Positions 35,033-44,805 of a stretch of 64,000 nt of DNA are shown here, piece by piece. A model generated the notes under the pieces. It was not told the DNA's origin, did no database searches, and saw nothing but the letters and a program-made list of their open reading frames with translations. The stretch covers positions 3,258,501 to 3,322,500 of the forward strand of contig NZ_CP139089.1 in the NCBI RefSeq assembly GCF_038024855.1. Direction: 5' to 3'. Within the stretch, counting starts at the first letter, position 1; each line of letters starts with the position of its first letter. Source of the stretch: Methylocella tundrae. Its GTDB lineage: Bacteria; Pseudomonadota; Alphaproteobacteria; Rhizobiales; Beijerinckiaceae. Made by a program: the position numbers and the translations under genes.

Positions 35033-36414
35033 CGCTGTGAAATCCCGTAGTCCGCCGGGGCAATGCGCACGCCCGTCATCTGATGCAATTTCGCAGCGAC
35101 TTTGCCCTGCCATGAGTACTGATCAGAATGGACATGCGACACGGCGAAGACGTGGCGATCGAGCGCATCGGTCGCGCTTGGATGGCGCAGTCTGGATGGA
35201 TCATACTCTCGCTGATGCAGTCGCGGGGCCATCGGGTCTTCAGCATCGCTCCAGATGATGCATTTGCCGTTGTGGCTCCATTCGGCGACCACGCCACGGC
35301 CTGTTCTCATCAGGAGCACAGCGTGATTCGCCTGAACGGTGCCGCCGGCAAAAATGGAAAACGGCAGTTCGGCTCCGAATGATCGTCTGGCAACGAGAGC
35401 ACCGTCTTTCGCGAAGACGACACGCGCGTCCAAGATAAGTTCAGCGCGATCCACCGCTTCCCAGAACGCGCGTCTATATTTCCACATGCGTTCTGTGGCG
35501 ACCACGTCGACGACATCGAAAAATTGCCGCAGCGACGCGCGAATGAGCCACCGCCGCACGACAGCGGCCGCTTCCTCCATGCGGCTCCAGCGCTTAGAAG
35601 GCAGTCGGGGATCACCAAAGAGGCCGAGCGCGAGGTTGAGAATCTGATGCTGAAGGGTTTGATCAAGAGGCGCGTTCCTGAACGGAAGAATCAGTGCATT
35701 GGCGACGAGCGGAGCGTGATCTTCGAAAATCAGGCGCTTGTCGCTATGAAGACCGATCGCTCTGACCAGCTCGAAGCGACGGTGCCCAGCCATCAGGACA
35801 TCCGCGGCCAACCGCTCCAGGGAACGCGCTGCGCAGGCTCTCGCGTATCCGGATTGCGCATTGAGCGAACCTAGTCCCTCATCACTCAACAGTTTCGTCG
35901 GAGAACGACCGGCGTCGATTGCCGCCTGCGCGACGAGATCGGGTCCGCGCTTTGGCTCGAAGATGGCGTAGCGGTATTGCAGGACTATCCAGGGCCTTCC
36001 CGCCTTCGCGGCCTTGCTCGCCAGCGCCTGGCCGGTGGCCTCCATCCCGTCTCGGGTGGGATCAAAGCTTTGCATGAACGACGACGCGAGAGCCCGGAAG
36101 GGGCGCTTTCCCGGCGCCTCCTCTACGCCGGCAAGGATTACCCGGAACGCCAATGTTCCGGCGAGCGCAGGCTCCGTTTCCCACAGGCACCATGACCCGC
36201 GGCGGATCTCTCGGTCGCTCAGGGTTTCGCCCGCGCGACATTTTAAGAGAATCGCCGCGGCTATCGCATTATAGTCTTCGCTCGCGCGCGGCGCCGCCAG
36301 AGCGCGGGGATCAGGAAGCCGATTAGCGGCCGCCAGGATCTGCACTATTGGCGGCGGCCCGACCTTGGGAGGTCGCCCAGAAAATTGTATCAGAGCAGAT
36401 CGAAGCAGCCCCAC
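35029..36414 (-). CDS. zorC: Zorya ZorC, EH-signature protein
   Basis: 461 aa. Contains the EH_Signature-type region: RMWKYRRAFWEAVDRAELILDARVVFA around residue 300 and the Glu-His signature in VVAEWSHNGKCIIW around residue 390, then a C-terminal HSDQYSWQGKVAAKLHQ helix. ZorC is a type I Zorya component that binds DNA and acts with ZorD inside the cell after the ZorAB motor senses infection. It starts with GTG one base after the zorB stop and its own stop overlaps zorD, so it is translationally coupled. Somewhat shorter than the roughly 560-aa E. coli protein. Confidence 0.85.
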   Translation of the reverse strand: MGLLRSALIQFSGRPPKVGPPPIVQILAAANRLPDPRALAAPRASEDYNAIAAAILLKCRAGETLSDREIRRGSWCLWETEPALAGTLAFRVILAGVEEAPGKRPFRALASSFMQSFDPTRDGMEATGQALASKAAKAGRPWIVLQYRYAIFEPKRGPDLVAQAAIDAGRSPTKLLSDEGLGSLNAQSGYARACAARSLERLAADVLMAGHRRFELVRAIGLHSDKRLIFEDHAPLVANALILPFRNAPLDQTLQHQILNLALGLFGDPRLPSKRWSRMEEAAAVVRRWLIRASLRQFFDVVDVVATERMWKYRRAFWEAVDRAELILDARVVFAKDGALVARRSFGAELPFSIFAGGTVQANHAVLLMRTGRGVVAEWSHNGKCIIWSDAEDPMAPRLHQREYDPSRLRHPSATDALDRHVFAVSHVHSDQYSWQGKVAAKLHQMTGVRIAPADYGISQR

Positions 36415-36415
36415 A

Positions 36416-37294
36416 TCAGCCCCCGCTCGCCTTGGCGAGGCGCTCGATTTCCTTCTGCATTTCGCTGGTTCGCGTAAGGATTTCGTGAAGTCTCTGCTTG
36501 CTTTCGATTTCCATCACAAAGCGCAGATCGATGCGTCGATTTTTCGCCCATGCATCTGCTCTCTCAGCTGAATCGATTGGGCGTGCGGACGAATAGCCCG
36601 AAACGGAAATGATCTCTTCTCGCTTGAGATTGCGCATAGCGCGTAGAAGGGGAGCGTCGGCGATGATTCCGCGATAGGTGTTGACCGCGCGCTCGGTTGA
36701 TAGCTCCCAGTTGCGCCTGTCGCGCTCATCCGGGTCCTTAACGCCGGTTACATCGGTGTGGCCCTCAATGAAAACCGTCTCGACCGTGGAGCCGGGCGTA
36801 TCGCGGCATTCGACGCGCTCGAGCCGTGACTGGCAGGCGGCATAGGCAGGGAGAACGTCGTTGAGAACACGCGCGATGCGGGCGACGTTCTGGCGCGCCG
36901 CGTCCGAGAGCGTCGCCTTGTCAGCGTCGAAGCGCACGGCATCCTCCGTCAGACGCAGCACGCCGTTCTGCTCATCCACCTCGACACGGAGCCTTTGCGT
37001 TTCAAGTTCGCTCTTCAGCTGTTGCAGGAGCCGCTGCCGGGTTCGCTGCGCCTCATCGAGTGCTGAGATCTCCTCGCTTACCTCCTTGCGCAGCGTCTCC
37101 AGCTTTTTCGCGACCTCTTGAGCGACCTTGAGGGATTCAGTCTGATCGTCGGTTTTGCTACGGTAGTCGAGGGCAAAGACCATCAGCATAATAATAAAGA
37201 TAAACAACACGCCGACCATCATGTCCGTCATCGAGACGAAGTAATTCTCTTCCTCATCGGCATGTGCGGTTGCAGCGTGTTGGTCTCCTAGCAT
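36416..37294 (-). CDS. zorB: Zorya ZorB, MotB/OmpA-type motor stator subunit
   Basis: 292 aa. One N-terminal membrane helix (MVGVLFIFIIMLMVFAL, about 25-42) follows the ion-channel Asp24 in VSMTDMM, as in MotB/ExbD. A coiled linker (60-130) leads to a C-terminal OmpA-like peptidoglycan-binding domain (VFIEGHTDVTG, NWELSTERAVNTYR, GYSSARPI). ZorB pairs with ZorA to form a proton-driven, wall-anchored complex that detects phage entry. Ten bases separate it from the zorA stop. Confidence 0.92.
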   Translation of the reverse strand: MLGDQHAATAHADEEENYFVSMTDMMVGVLFIFIIMLMVFALDYRSKTDDQTESLKVAQEVAKKLETLRKEVSEEISALDEAQRTRQRLLQQLKSELETQRLRVEVDEQNGVLRLTEDAVRFDADKATLSDAARQNVARIARVLNDVLPAYAACQSRLERVECRDTPGSTVETVFIEGHTDVTGVKDPDERDRRNWELSTERAVNTYRGIIADAPLLRAMRNLKREEIISVSGYSSARPIDSAERADAWAKNRRIDLRFVMEIESKQRLHEILTRTSEMQKEIERLAKASGG

Positions 37295-37304
37295 CGATGA
37301 CAGC

Positions 37305-39410
37305 CTATTCCGCCGCGCGTGGCCGCAGGATTTTCTCGAAAGACGCGGAAAGCTCTTCGATGCTTTCGCTGAATTCCGAGACGAATGGGTTAAGCTTGTC
37401 GATGGCCTTGGTCAGTCCGTCGTCGACCGACTTGACGTGCTCCGTCAGTCTCCGGCCCAGCGCTTCGCTCGTTTCATGGAGTTGCCGGAAGGCATTGGCC
37501 AGATCCTTGTCGACGCCCGCAAAATGCGCCGAATAGGCCTCCCAGGTTTTCGAAAGCTGACCGACTTGCGCGTCGAGAGATAAGGCGAGTTGCTGGCTGG
37601 ACGCCTGGGTCGTCTCAAGCGCGGCAACAGAGTTCTGCATCGCCGCCGTGATCCGTTCTGTTGCAATTGAGATGCGTTCGCCAGCCTGCGTCAGGGGAGC
37701 GGCCGCGAGGCGGAAATCGGCTGCGGTACTGTGGAAGGCGTCGGCAATGGCGCGGGATTCTCCCGTCGTGTCCTTGAAAGATTCGGATTGAGCGGCAAGC
37801 GCTATTCTGGTGTCGCTCATGGCCCGAACGAAGACTTCGATTTCCCCGTTGACGCGCTGGAGCGCATTCGCGAGTCCGTTCTTCAGTGCCTGCGCAGCTT
37901 CAGTCGCCGCAGATCCGACTGCTTGGACCGAAGCCACCTGCGACTCGGCGACTTTGCGACTGGTTTCTTCGATCCGGCCGCCCAATCCCTTCTCGGCTTC
38001 AGCGACGCTCTCCATGAAAGAGTTCACCTGCGTTCCGACTTGCTCGAACATGCGTCCCAGCATCTCTTCCATGCGCGACGCGGTGGCTTCCGTGGCCCGC
38101 CCAATTGTCTGTTGCACGTTGTCGTTCGTCCGGTCGAAGGTGACGCTCAACTTTGCGACGATTTCATTCAGAGCCGCCTGACTTTTCCCCGAGCCCTCGT
38201 CGAGACGGTCCGCTGATTGCTGGACCAGCCGGTTCAGATTCTCAGCGGCCGCCGATATGCTGCGACCGAAGTCTTCGCCCGACCCATGAATGCCTTTCTG
38301 TGCATCCCCCAGGGTTCGGCGCAATTCGTCCAGCGTAACCGCAAGCGCCCGCAGCTCCTGCCCCGCGCCGCCCTGAACCGCGGTGCTGAACTTGTCGATC
38401 AGATCCCCGACTCCAGACGCGCTCGTCTCTGCCATTCGCGCGACTGCGCTGTCGATGCTGGCGCTCACTGGAGCGACGGCAGCGGACATTGCCGCCTCAA
38501 TACGCGGAGACATCTGTTCGCCCATTCGGCTGAAGAATCTTTCGCTGTTGATCTCTTTGAGCTGCGTGACCTGCTCTTCCATACGTGCATCCATTGCCGC
38601 GGCGATCGCCTGCGGGGCGGCGTATGCCAGACGTCGTTCGACAGCATGGTCGAAACGGTCGAACGCCCGCTCCATGCTGATCGTGTAGCATCTGAACACA
38701 AACGAGAGCGCGATCGAGACGCCGAGCCCGGCGATCGACGTCGCAAACTTGAAAGTCGCGACGTGAAGCAGTCCACGGGTCGCATTTTGCATCGCCTGGG
38801 CGTCGGTGCTGTCGATGGCGGCGGCTGCGTTGTAAAGCGCAAACACAAGGCCCATGAAAGTTAGGAGCAGTCCGATTCCGACGTAATAGCCTGGGATGCT
38901 GCCCATCAGCTTTAGACCGGGCAGGGACTCGCGCGCAGCGCCTAGATTGATAAAAGCCTGCGGCCGCACAGTGCTGCGGATTGGGGTGCCTCGCTCCGCC
39001 GGCCTTATCAAGGTCGCGTCGAAAAGCGCCCATGAGGTTCCTATAATCGGGCGCGCTTTAAGCTTTTGGTAGAATGTCTCATAGTCGCTGGAAAAAGCGC
39101 TCAGGTCTGGCGCTCCTTCAACGATTTTGCGAGCATTGCGCATCGCGACACTTATCGCCAGCGCATGCATGAAAAAAAAAGCTGCGGCAAAACCGGCGCC
39201 GGTCATCACTAGGAAAGCGGCCAGCGAATAAGCGAATTCGGGCCTGCTGACACCGCTGAAGTCGCTTTTCAAAATTTGGCTGACAACGGGCAGTACCGGT
39301 GCAAGTGAGAGGATACTCACGCTCGAAGAAAGATACCAAACTGGGGCGAAGAATGTCATCCAGAAAAGTGCGATCCGTAAGAACGGATGCCAGAGCAAAC
39401 GCATCGACAT
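37305..39410 (-). CDS. zorA: Zorya ZorA, MotA/ExbB-type motor subunit with long cytoplasmic tail
   Basis: 701 aa, first gene of the Zorya operon. Membrane helices lie at about 12-45, 60-90, 172-195 and 210-238; the last two form the MotA/TolQ/ExbB channel fold (YYVGIGLLLTFMGLVFALYNAA and ATFKFATSIAGLGVSIALSF). After residue 250 comes a long, mostly helical, coiled-coil tail of about 440 residues, the hallmark of ZorA, thought to pass the signal into the cytoplasm to ZorC and ZorD. A second ATG lies two codons in. Confidence 0.92.
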   Translation of the reverse strand: MSMRLLWHPFLRIALFWMTFFAPVWYLSSSVSILSLAPVLPVVSQILKSDFSGVSRPEFAYSLAAFLVMTGAGFAAAFFFMHALAISVAMRNARKIVEGAPDLSAFSSDYETFYQKLKARPIIGTSWALFDATLIRPAERGTPIRSTVRPQAFINLGAARESLPGLKLMGSIPGYYVGIGLLLTFMGLVFALYNAAAAIDSTDAQAMQNATRGLLHVATFKFATSIAGLGVSIALSFVFRCYTISMERAFDRFDHAVERRLAYAAPQAIAAAMDARMEEQVTQLKEINSERFFSRMGEQMSPRIEAAMSAAVAPVSASIDSAVARMAETSASGVGDLIDKFSTAVQGGAGQELRALAVTLDELRRTLGDAQKGIHGSGEDFGRSISAAAENLNRLVQQSADRLDEGSGKSQAALNEIVAKLSVTFDRTNDNVQQTIGRATEATASRMEEMLGRMFEQVGTQVNSFMESVAEAEKGLGGRIEETSRKVAESQVASVQAVGSAATEAAQALKNGLANALQRVNGEIEVFVRAMSDTRIALAAQSESFKDTTGESRAIADAFHSTAADFRLAAAPLTQAGERISIATERITAAMQNSVAALETTQASSQQLALSLDAQVGQLSKTWEAYSAHFAGVDKDLANAFRQLHETSEALGRRLTEHVKSVDDGLTKAIDKLNPFVSEFSESIEELSASFEKILRPRAAE

Positions 39411-40030
39411 GGCGGGCTGAACCCCGTCGCAGCGCGAACCGCATACGACCGAAATCGATTGGAAGGGAAGACTTTAATCTTAACAATGCAGCTTAAGCCA
39501 TAAAATTCATTGATGTTCAATCGAGAAATTAGAGATAGTTTCGTTTCGATGGCAGTGATTGAATCGCGGTGCTCGGGTGCGCCCGAATCTTCCGCGGCCT
39601 TTGATGGCCTCCCCCCTTGCCGTTGTCTCATCGGCTGCGCTGCGATGTTCTTCGGTCGCGTTCGTTGCGGGACTACGGAAGTAGTCTTTGCGCTCGGCCA
39701 GAAGCGCCGCGAGATTGTCGATAGTTTCAATGAGCACAATGGAAAAGCATCGCGTTTTCGTAGCGCGGAGCATTCGTATCCCTCTCAAGGAGGATCCTGC
39801 CGCAATTCGGTTCGGCTGCGCCGTCGCTGAGCTCCGGTCAATATGAAGCTGGGTCCTTGGGACGGAGTGTTTCCAAGGGCTAAAGCCATGACATGTAAAT
39901 TCGTCCCCAATACAACCAATCGCTAATGCCCAAACAATTACGAGAATGATCTAATCTATTGTTAAATAAGACGGCTGCACCTTGTCGATGCGCCTATGCC
40001 CCCACGAGCCTAAGGTGCCCGAGGAAGTTC
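39411..40030. other. Intergenic region upstream of zorA and the 40-kb gene
   Basis: About 620 bases. The AT-rich part 39465-39535 and again 39880-39975 probably hold the zorA promoter and that of the rightward gene. A small minus-strand open frame (39507-39773, 88 codons, GAGAGGG before ATG) is possible but matches nothing I know, so it is not called as a gene. Confidence 0.4.
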
Positions 40031-40840
40031 ATGTCGGTATTGTCCCAGATCCTGGCTTTTCAGCCCGTTGACGAATGCATTGTTGGAGCGATCGTCGAAG
40101 CGGTGGCCTTACCCGCTGTTAAGATAGATTGCGCCGCATTAGGTGCAGATCTCGCCGCGGCGCAATGGAGATCGCAGCGGCTTCAAGGAAAGTCATCGCC
40201 CCGAAAGCAATCGCCCACTCAACGGAAACGGCGCGCCGAGACGGTCCGGACGCATGCCGCAAAGCTGTTTAACGCACTCGGTCCGGCTGTCGAAGAGGCA
40301 GCAACTCGCGACGAGCTTTGGCGCAATTTATGCGGCCTTCAGCCCGATGAAGATTTACCGCCTTCGCCGCTGCGCGTTGAAGCGTTAGGACAGTTTCTGG
40401 ATATTCTCCAACTTCTAGCGCTGGGCTCGGATCGAACATTATCAGCCGCAGGTGCAGAGATCCAAACCGTCAAAGTGCGGAAAAGGATGGAGGACTCGAA
40501 TCCAGCCTGGGCGAGACTCGTCGATCTGTGGAGTCCGCCCAAAACGGTCACATGGATTATAGCCTTTGACTTGGCTCCGGTCTTCGAGGCGCATTTTAAG
40601 AAGAAGGCCACGGCTTCGACCCCCTCGCAGGCCACCGAAGATCGAACACCGCAAGGACCATTTGTCCGATTTGTTCGGGCTGTCCAGCAGCATTTGAAAC
40701 TGTTTCCCGACCAAGAATCCGTGTCTCCACATACCGTCGCCGAGGCGCTGGCGATCAGGAAACACGAGGCGGACGAGCAAGGCCGCATCGACGCGCGCTT
40801 GCGGCCCTTTCTACAGGGTGACTCGCGCAAAAGAATCTGA
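40031..40840 (+). CDS. Unknown protein between Zorya and the integrases
   Basis: 269 aa from ATG 40031, chosen because GAGGAAG lies 4 bases upstream. Mostly helical, with a basic stretch RKQSPTQRKRRAETVRTHA at about 60-78 that could bind nucleic acid, and no membrane segment or catalytic motif I recognise. It lies divergent from Zorya and just upstream of the excisionase-like gene, so it more likely belongs to the integrase module than to Zorya. Confidence 0.5.
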   Translation: MSVLSQILAFQPVDECIVGAIVEAVALPAVKIDCAALGADLAAAQWRSQRLQGKSSPRKQSPTQRKRRAETVRTHAAKLFNALGPAVEEAATRDELWRNLCGLQPDEDLPPSPLRVEALGQFLDILQLLALGSDRTLSAAGAEIQTVKVRKRMEDSNPAWARLVDLWSPPKTVTWIIAFDLAPVFEAHFKKKATASTPSQATEDRTPQGPFVRFVRAVQQHLKLFPDQESVSPHTVAEALAIRKHEADEQGRIDARLRPFLQGDSRKRI

Positions 40841-40937
40841 GCCACCCTGCGTTTTGCCCTTTGGCCTTTTCCCATCATTTCGAGCGTGCAGTCGCCCAAT
40901 CGCATGGCGCGGCGCCACATTCGAAGGAAAAGAGTCT

Positions 40938-41195
40938 ATGGGCGATCCAGCCAAAGAATTCCAGCGTGACAGGTTGCTTACGGTCGGCGAGGGCGCCGAA
41001 TACCTCCAGCTTAGCGAATCCTGGCTGAACAAGGCCCGCCTTTCGGGAAGAGGACCGCGCTTCATCAAAATGGGCCGCTCGGTCCGGTACAGCGTGCAGG
41101 CCCTTGAAGAGTTCAAGCGGGCGAACGCGCGCGGCTCGACCTCCGAATATGCGAGTCATTCGGGGCCTGGCCGGCCTCCAAAAAACGGCAAGTAG
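40938..41195 (+). CDS. Excisionase/MerR-type HTH DNA-binding protein
   Basis: 85 aa with a winged-helix HTH_17-like fold: RLLTVGEGAEYLQLSESWLNKARLSGRGPRFIKMGRSVRYS is the typical AlpA/excisionase pattern (motif given by its key residues TVGEGAEYL and GRSVRY). The C-terminus is basic and Gly/Pro-rich (GPGRPPKNGK). GAAGGAAA precedes the ATG. Being 240 bases upstream of two tyrosine recombinases, it is a plausible recombination directionality factor. Confidence 0.75.
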   Translation: MGDPAKEFQRDRLLTVGEGAEYLQLSESWLNKARLSGRGPRFIKMGRSVRYSVQALEEFKRANARGSTSEYASHSGPGRPPKNGK

Positions 41196-41438
41196 GCGAG
41201 CCCGGTTTGGGCGCGCTCTTTCCGGCTCGCGCACTCAACCCCGCGCCGTTGGTATGTGCATTTCGCGTCCTTGTGCCCCCTTCGGCCAGGCTCCTGGACC
41301 GAATGAAACAACGGGCATCGCCGAGAACGTCTGTACAAGAATATGACACTATGTATTACTTGCATTATTAAGATTAGGAACTTATATATATCTACATATA
41401 CCCAGTAAACGCTTGACGTAATCCTAATTTACTGCAAA
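41196..41438. other. AT-rich segment before the tandem integrases
   Basis: About 240 bases; 41340-41440 is strongly AT-rich and carries an inverted repeat ATTAGGA (41373-41379) / TCCTAAT (41422-41428) with a 42-base spacer. It may contain the integrase promoter and possibly a recombination core site. Confidence 0.35.
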
Positions 41439-43229
41439 ATGACACCCAATCCACCTAAGTCCATCTTGGTGCCACGAAAGGCCCGCCCAATGAACGAACT
41501 CAGCCCGCCGGCCCTCCCCGCGCCCGCTGTCGGCGCCAATTTGGAGCTGCTTGAGCCCTCCTTCGAGGACGCTGTCGCGGCGATCGCCGGCGATCCAAAT
41601 CTGCCGCCCGCCCAAAAAAATCATTGGAGTTGCTCGTTGCGCCGGGTTGCGGCGTTTCTGGACCGGCCGATGCCCTTGCTGCCGGCGCGTTGGACCGCGG
41701 TCCGCATTCCGGCGAGCCGCCTGAAAGCCATCCAGCTCGGGGTGACCCAAAAGACGCTTTGCAATCATCTCTCGAATGTCCGCGCCGCGCTCGCCTGGAT
41801 GCAGCAGGAAAAGCGCGCGCCGGCGCGCGGCGCGGCCCTCTCGCGCGAATGGCAAACTTTGAGCGATCAATGCCCCAAACTGCCGCACAGGGCGCGGCTT
41901 CTACCGCTGATGCGGTTCTGCTCGGCGCGCAATATTGCGCCGGGCGCCGTCGACGAGGCAGTGATTGACTCGTTTCTCGATTACCGACGCTCAACGACCT
42001 CGCTCGCCGTCGGCGCGACGGCGCGGCGCTCAGTGGCGCGTTATTGGAACGATCGGGCGCGGACGGCCTCGGGTTGGCCGAGCCAACTTCTCTACGAGCC
42101 GCCATCGCGCAGGCCCGAAGCCTTTCCGCCGTGGCAAGCCTATCCAATAGGCTTGCGTCTCGATATCGAAGCCTATCTCGGTAGCCTCACGAAGGTTCGA
42201 AAAACGGCCAAGGGCAAGAGGGTGCTCCCGGCCAAGGCGACCACCATCAGGAACCGCCGGACCATGCTCGAAGCCGCGCTCCGGATGGCGAGCCGAATCG
42301 GCGTCGGCATGGAGGAGTTAGCCTCGCTCTCGTCGTTCCTTGATCCGGCCGTCAGCCGGCGCGTGCTCGACGCCTATTGGGAAAAGAGCGGGGAGCAGCC
42401 CTCAATTTTCACGATCGACCTCGCGCGACTTTTCCTCAGCGTCGCGCGGAGCGCCCATTGTTTGTCTGTGGAGAGGCTGGAAGAGCTCGACGACATGCGC
42501 GGCGAGCTCGAACACCACAGCCCCGCCGCAATGACAGACAAGAATTTAGCCGCCATCCGAATGTTCATGCAAGGCGAGGCCTGGCGCGCGCTGCATCATC
42601 TGCCGGAGCTTCTGATGGATCAGGCAAAAGAAGCGTCATATTCCGCTCCGGTCAAGGCGGCGGGGCGAGCCCAAATGGCGGTGGCGATCGGCATTCTCAA
42701 TGTCGCTCCGATTCGCCGCGCCAACCTTGGCCAAATTCGCATCGGCGAAAATCTCATCCGTACGGGCGGACCGAAAACGCCCTACCGACTCGTTTTCCCG
42801 GGCTACGATGTCAAAAACCGGGTGACTCTCGACTTTCCTCTGGACGCCGAGCTTACGGCGCTGATCGACGACTATCTATTCAACTATCGCCCGGCTCTCA
42901 TCGATCACTCGGGTGGTTCATGGCTGTTTCCAGGAGAAGGGGACGGCCACAAGTATCTTGCGACGCTGAGCGGTCAGATTACGACCTCCATCGAGAAATC
43001 GATCGGCCTTCGTCTCACCGTCCACCAGTTCCGGCATTTGTCGGCGGCGATCATCCTGAAACATCAACCTGGCAATTACGAGCTCGTCCGCCTGCTTCTC
43101 GGTCATCGTACAGTGCAGGTCACGATCCGCAATTATATTGGTCTTGAAACCACCCATGCTAGCGAGGTCTACGGCAATCTTGTCCGCAATCTGCGAGCCC
43201 GGCGATTGGAGGAGGAAGACGATGCATAA
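41439..43229 (+). CDS. Tyrosine recombinase/integrase 1
   Basis: 596 aa. The C-terminal catalytic domain shows the first Arg in APIRRANLGQIR, the HxxR box in VHQFRHLSAAII, the LLGHRTV His/Trp-position box and the nucleophile Tyr in TIRNYIGLETT near the C-terminus. The N-terminal ~240 residues are an unusual extension compared with phage integrases. It overlaps the next gene by 8 bases, so the pair is made together. Start ATG 41439 is the longest choice; ATG 41490 (MNELSPPA) is also plausible. Confidence 0.88.
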   Translation: MTPNPPKSILVPRKARPMNELSPPALPAPAVGANLELLEPSFEDAVAAIAGDPNLPPAQKNHWSCSLRRVAAFLDRPMPLLPARWTAVRIPASRLKAIQLGVTQKTLCNHLSNVRAALAWMQQEKRAPARGAALSREWQTLSDQCPKLPHRARLLPLMRFCSARNIAPGAVDEAVIDSFLDYRRSTTSLAVGATARRSVARYWNDRARTASGWPSQLLYEPPSRRPEAFPPWQAYPIGLRLDIEAYLGSLTKVRKTAKGKRVLPAKATTIRNRRTMLEAALRMASRIGVGMEELASLSSFLDPAVSRRVLDAYWEKSGEQPSIFTIDLARLFLSVARSAHCLSVERLEELDDMRGELEHHSPAAMTDKNLAAIRMFMQGEAWRALHHLPELLMDQAKEASYSAPVKAAGRAQMAVAIGILNVAPIRRANLGQIRIGENLIRTGGPKTPYRLVFPGYDVKNRVTLDFPLDAELTALIDDYLFNYRPALIDHSGGSWLFPGEGDGHKYLATLSGQITTSIEKSIGLRLTVHQFRHLSAAIILKHQPGNYELVRLLLGHRTVQVTIRNYIGLETTHASEVYGNLVRNLRARRLEEEDDA

Positions 43230-44433
43230 ACTAGCGTCCGACCAACCCGCTAGCGGAGAAGGACGTTTAGCCAGCTCTCCGCCACACGGTCCTCAAACGC
43301 CGCAAATCCGTTCAGCGCCAATCGCTGAATGGTCAATCGCTGATCGCGCGGCTTGGACGCGCGCGATCGCGCCTGGCGTTCGCCTCCGCAAGGGCGGCGC
43401 CGGCTCTCACCTCGCCCGCATTACGCAGGGCGATCTCGGCCGCCGCTATGGTTATTTCGTCGATCATCTGATGCGCAATGGTCTCTTTGAACCAGACGCT
43501 CCGGCCGCTGGGCAGGTGACCCCCGACCACATTGAACGTTTTCTCGAGGAGCTCCGATCTCGGATCGGCTCGGTCACTCTCGCCGGTACGATATATAAGG
43601 TGCGGCGGGCGTCCGAATTGCTTGAGCCCGAACGCGATCTCGCGTGGCTCGGGGAGATCGAAAAAGACCTTGCCCTGGTAATGCGGCCGATCTCAAAAGG
43701 GCACCGCATCGTTGATCCTGATCGCCTCGTTGAAGCGGGACTCAGTCTCGTGCAAGAGGCGAACGACAATCCGAGTCTCACTCCGCTACGTCGGGCCCGT
43801 CAGGTCCGCAACGGCGTCATGGTCGCACTTCTCGCGCTCTGCCCGATCCGCCTTAAGAACTTCGTCGCCCTCGATCTGCAGGCTAATTTTCGCAGGATTG
43901 GATCCCGATGGTGGATTGTGCTCGATCGCAAGCACACCAAAAGCGGTCGGCCGGACGAACGCCGCGTGCCGCGCGACCTTGACGCCGCGATCGCCTCTTA
44001 CCTTTTGATTCACCGTCCAGTGCTGAGGGCTGTTGAGGGCAGGACACGCGGTGCAATGTCTGACATCGAGCATTTGCCTGCCAACCGGCAAGACCCCGCA
44101 GTGACCTCCGCCGAGACGCTGGACGCAGTCTCGGGCCCGCTTTGGCTGTCTTCAAACTCTGGCGCGCGCATGAGCTATTCCGGCGTCGAGCTGACGATAA
44201 CCGCGACCACTCTCCTCACGCTCGGCGTCGAAGTCGGCCCGCATCTCTTTCGGGCCTCCGCGGCCACCGCGATTTATACCTACGCTGGAGACAATCCAAA
44301 CCTTGCCAGCGCAGTACTGCAGCACGTCGATCGTAGGGTTACGGAGGAGCACTATAACCACGCGACCAGCACCTCGGCCGCGCGACAATATGCCGAGATC
44401 GTAAAGCGGCGCCGCGGTGGATTCGATCAATGA
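43222..44433 (+). CDS. Tyrosine recombinase/integrase 2
   Basis: 403 aa from ATG 43222, preceded by GGAGGAGG. Residues: Arg in CPIRLKNFVALD, lysine-bearing beta turn DRKHTKSGRPDERR, the HxxR-type box as GPHLFRASAATAIY, and HVDRRVTEEHYNHATS with the candidate nucleophile Tyr. The open frame runs to 43138, inside integrase 1, but the ribosome-binding site favours 43222. Tandem recombinases of this kind resemble the recombinase-pair or -trio elements of proteobacteria. Confidence 0.88.
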   Translation: MHKLASDQPASGEGRLASSPPHGPQTPQIRSAPIAEWSIADRAAWTRAIAPGVRLRKGGAGSHLARITQGDLGRRYGYFVDHLMRNGLFEPDAPAAGQVTPDHIERFLEELRSRIGSVTLAGTIYKVRRASELLEPERDLAWLGEIEKDLALVMRPISKGHRIVDPDRLVEAGLSLVQEANDNPSLTPLRRARQVRNGVMVALLALCPIRLKNFVALDLQANFRRIGSRWWIVLDRKHTKSGRPDERRVPRDLDAAIASYLLIHRPVLRAVEGRTRGAMSDIEHLPANRQDPAVTSAETLDAVSGPLWLSSNSGARMSYSGVELTITATTLLTLGVEVGPHLFRASAATAIYTYAGDNPNLASAVLQHVDRRVTEEHYNHATSTSAARQYAEIVKRRRGGFDQ

Positions 44434-44805
44434 AAGTGTGTTTTGCGGCGTCGACGGAACAATAGTATTGATTCAACGTCCGTATCTTTTTTTTATTTGT
44501 TTTGCCGGATAGCCACCGTGCCAAATTTGAGGACTTGCTTATAAAGATTTAATGTTTGGTACCAGCTGAGCAATCGCGGTTCGCCTCTAAACGGCGCCGA
44601 GGTCGGTTGCGCGTTGGCACGCCGGTGATCGTCGACGCAAAGCTCCTGACCTCCGTGATAATGTCAATCCGGGAAGCGCGAATGGCGGTTTGCCATAAAG
44701 GGGTCGATACTCGGGGGATAACCAGCTTGGAAGATGCCGCCGGTTGACATGCGGGGGGATTCTGGTTTCCGCTTGGATCCTCACCTTGAATGAGCTGGAG
44801 AAGGA
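44434..44805. other. Gap between integrase 2 and the SLOG-like gene
   Basis: About 370 bases with no gene. A T8 run at about 44489-44496 follows integrase 2 without a clear stem, so terminator function is uncertain. Confidence 0.35.
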
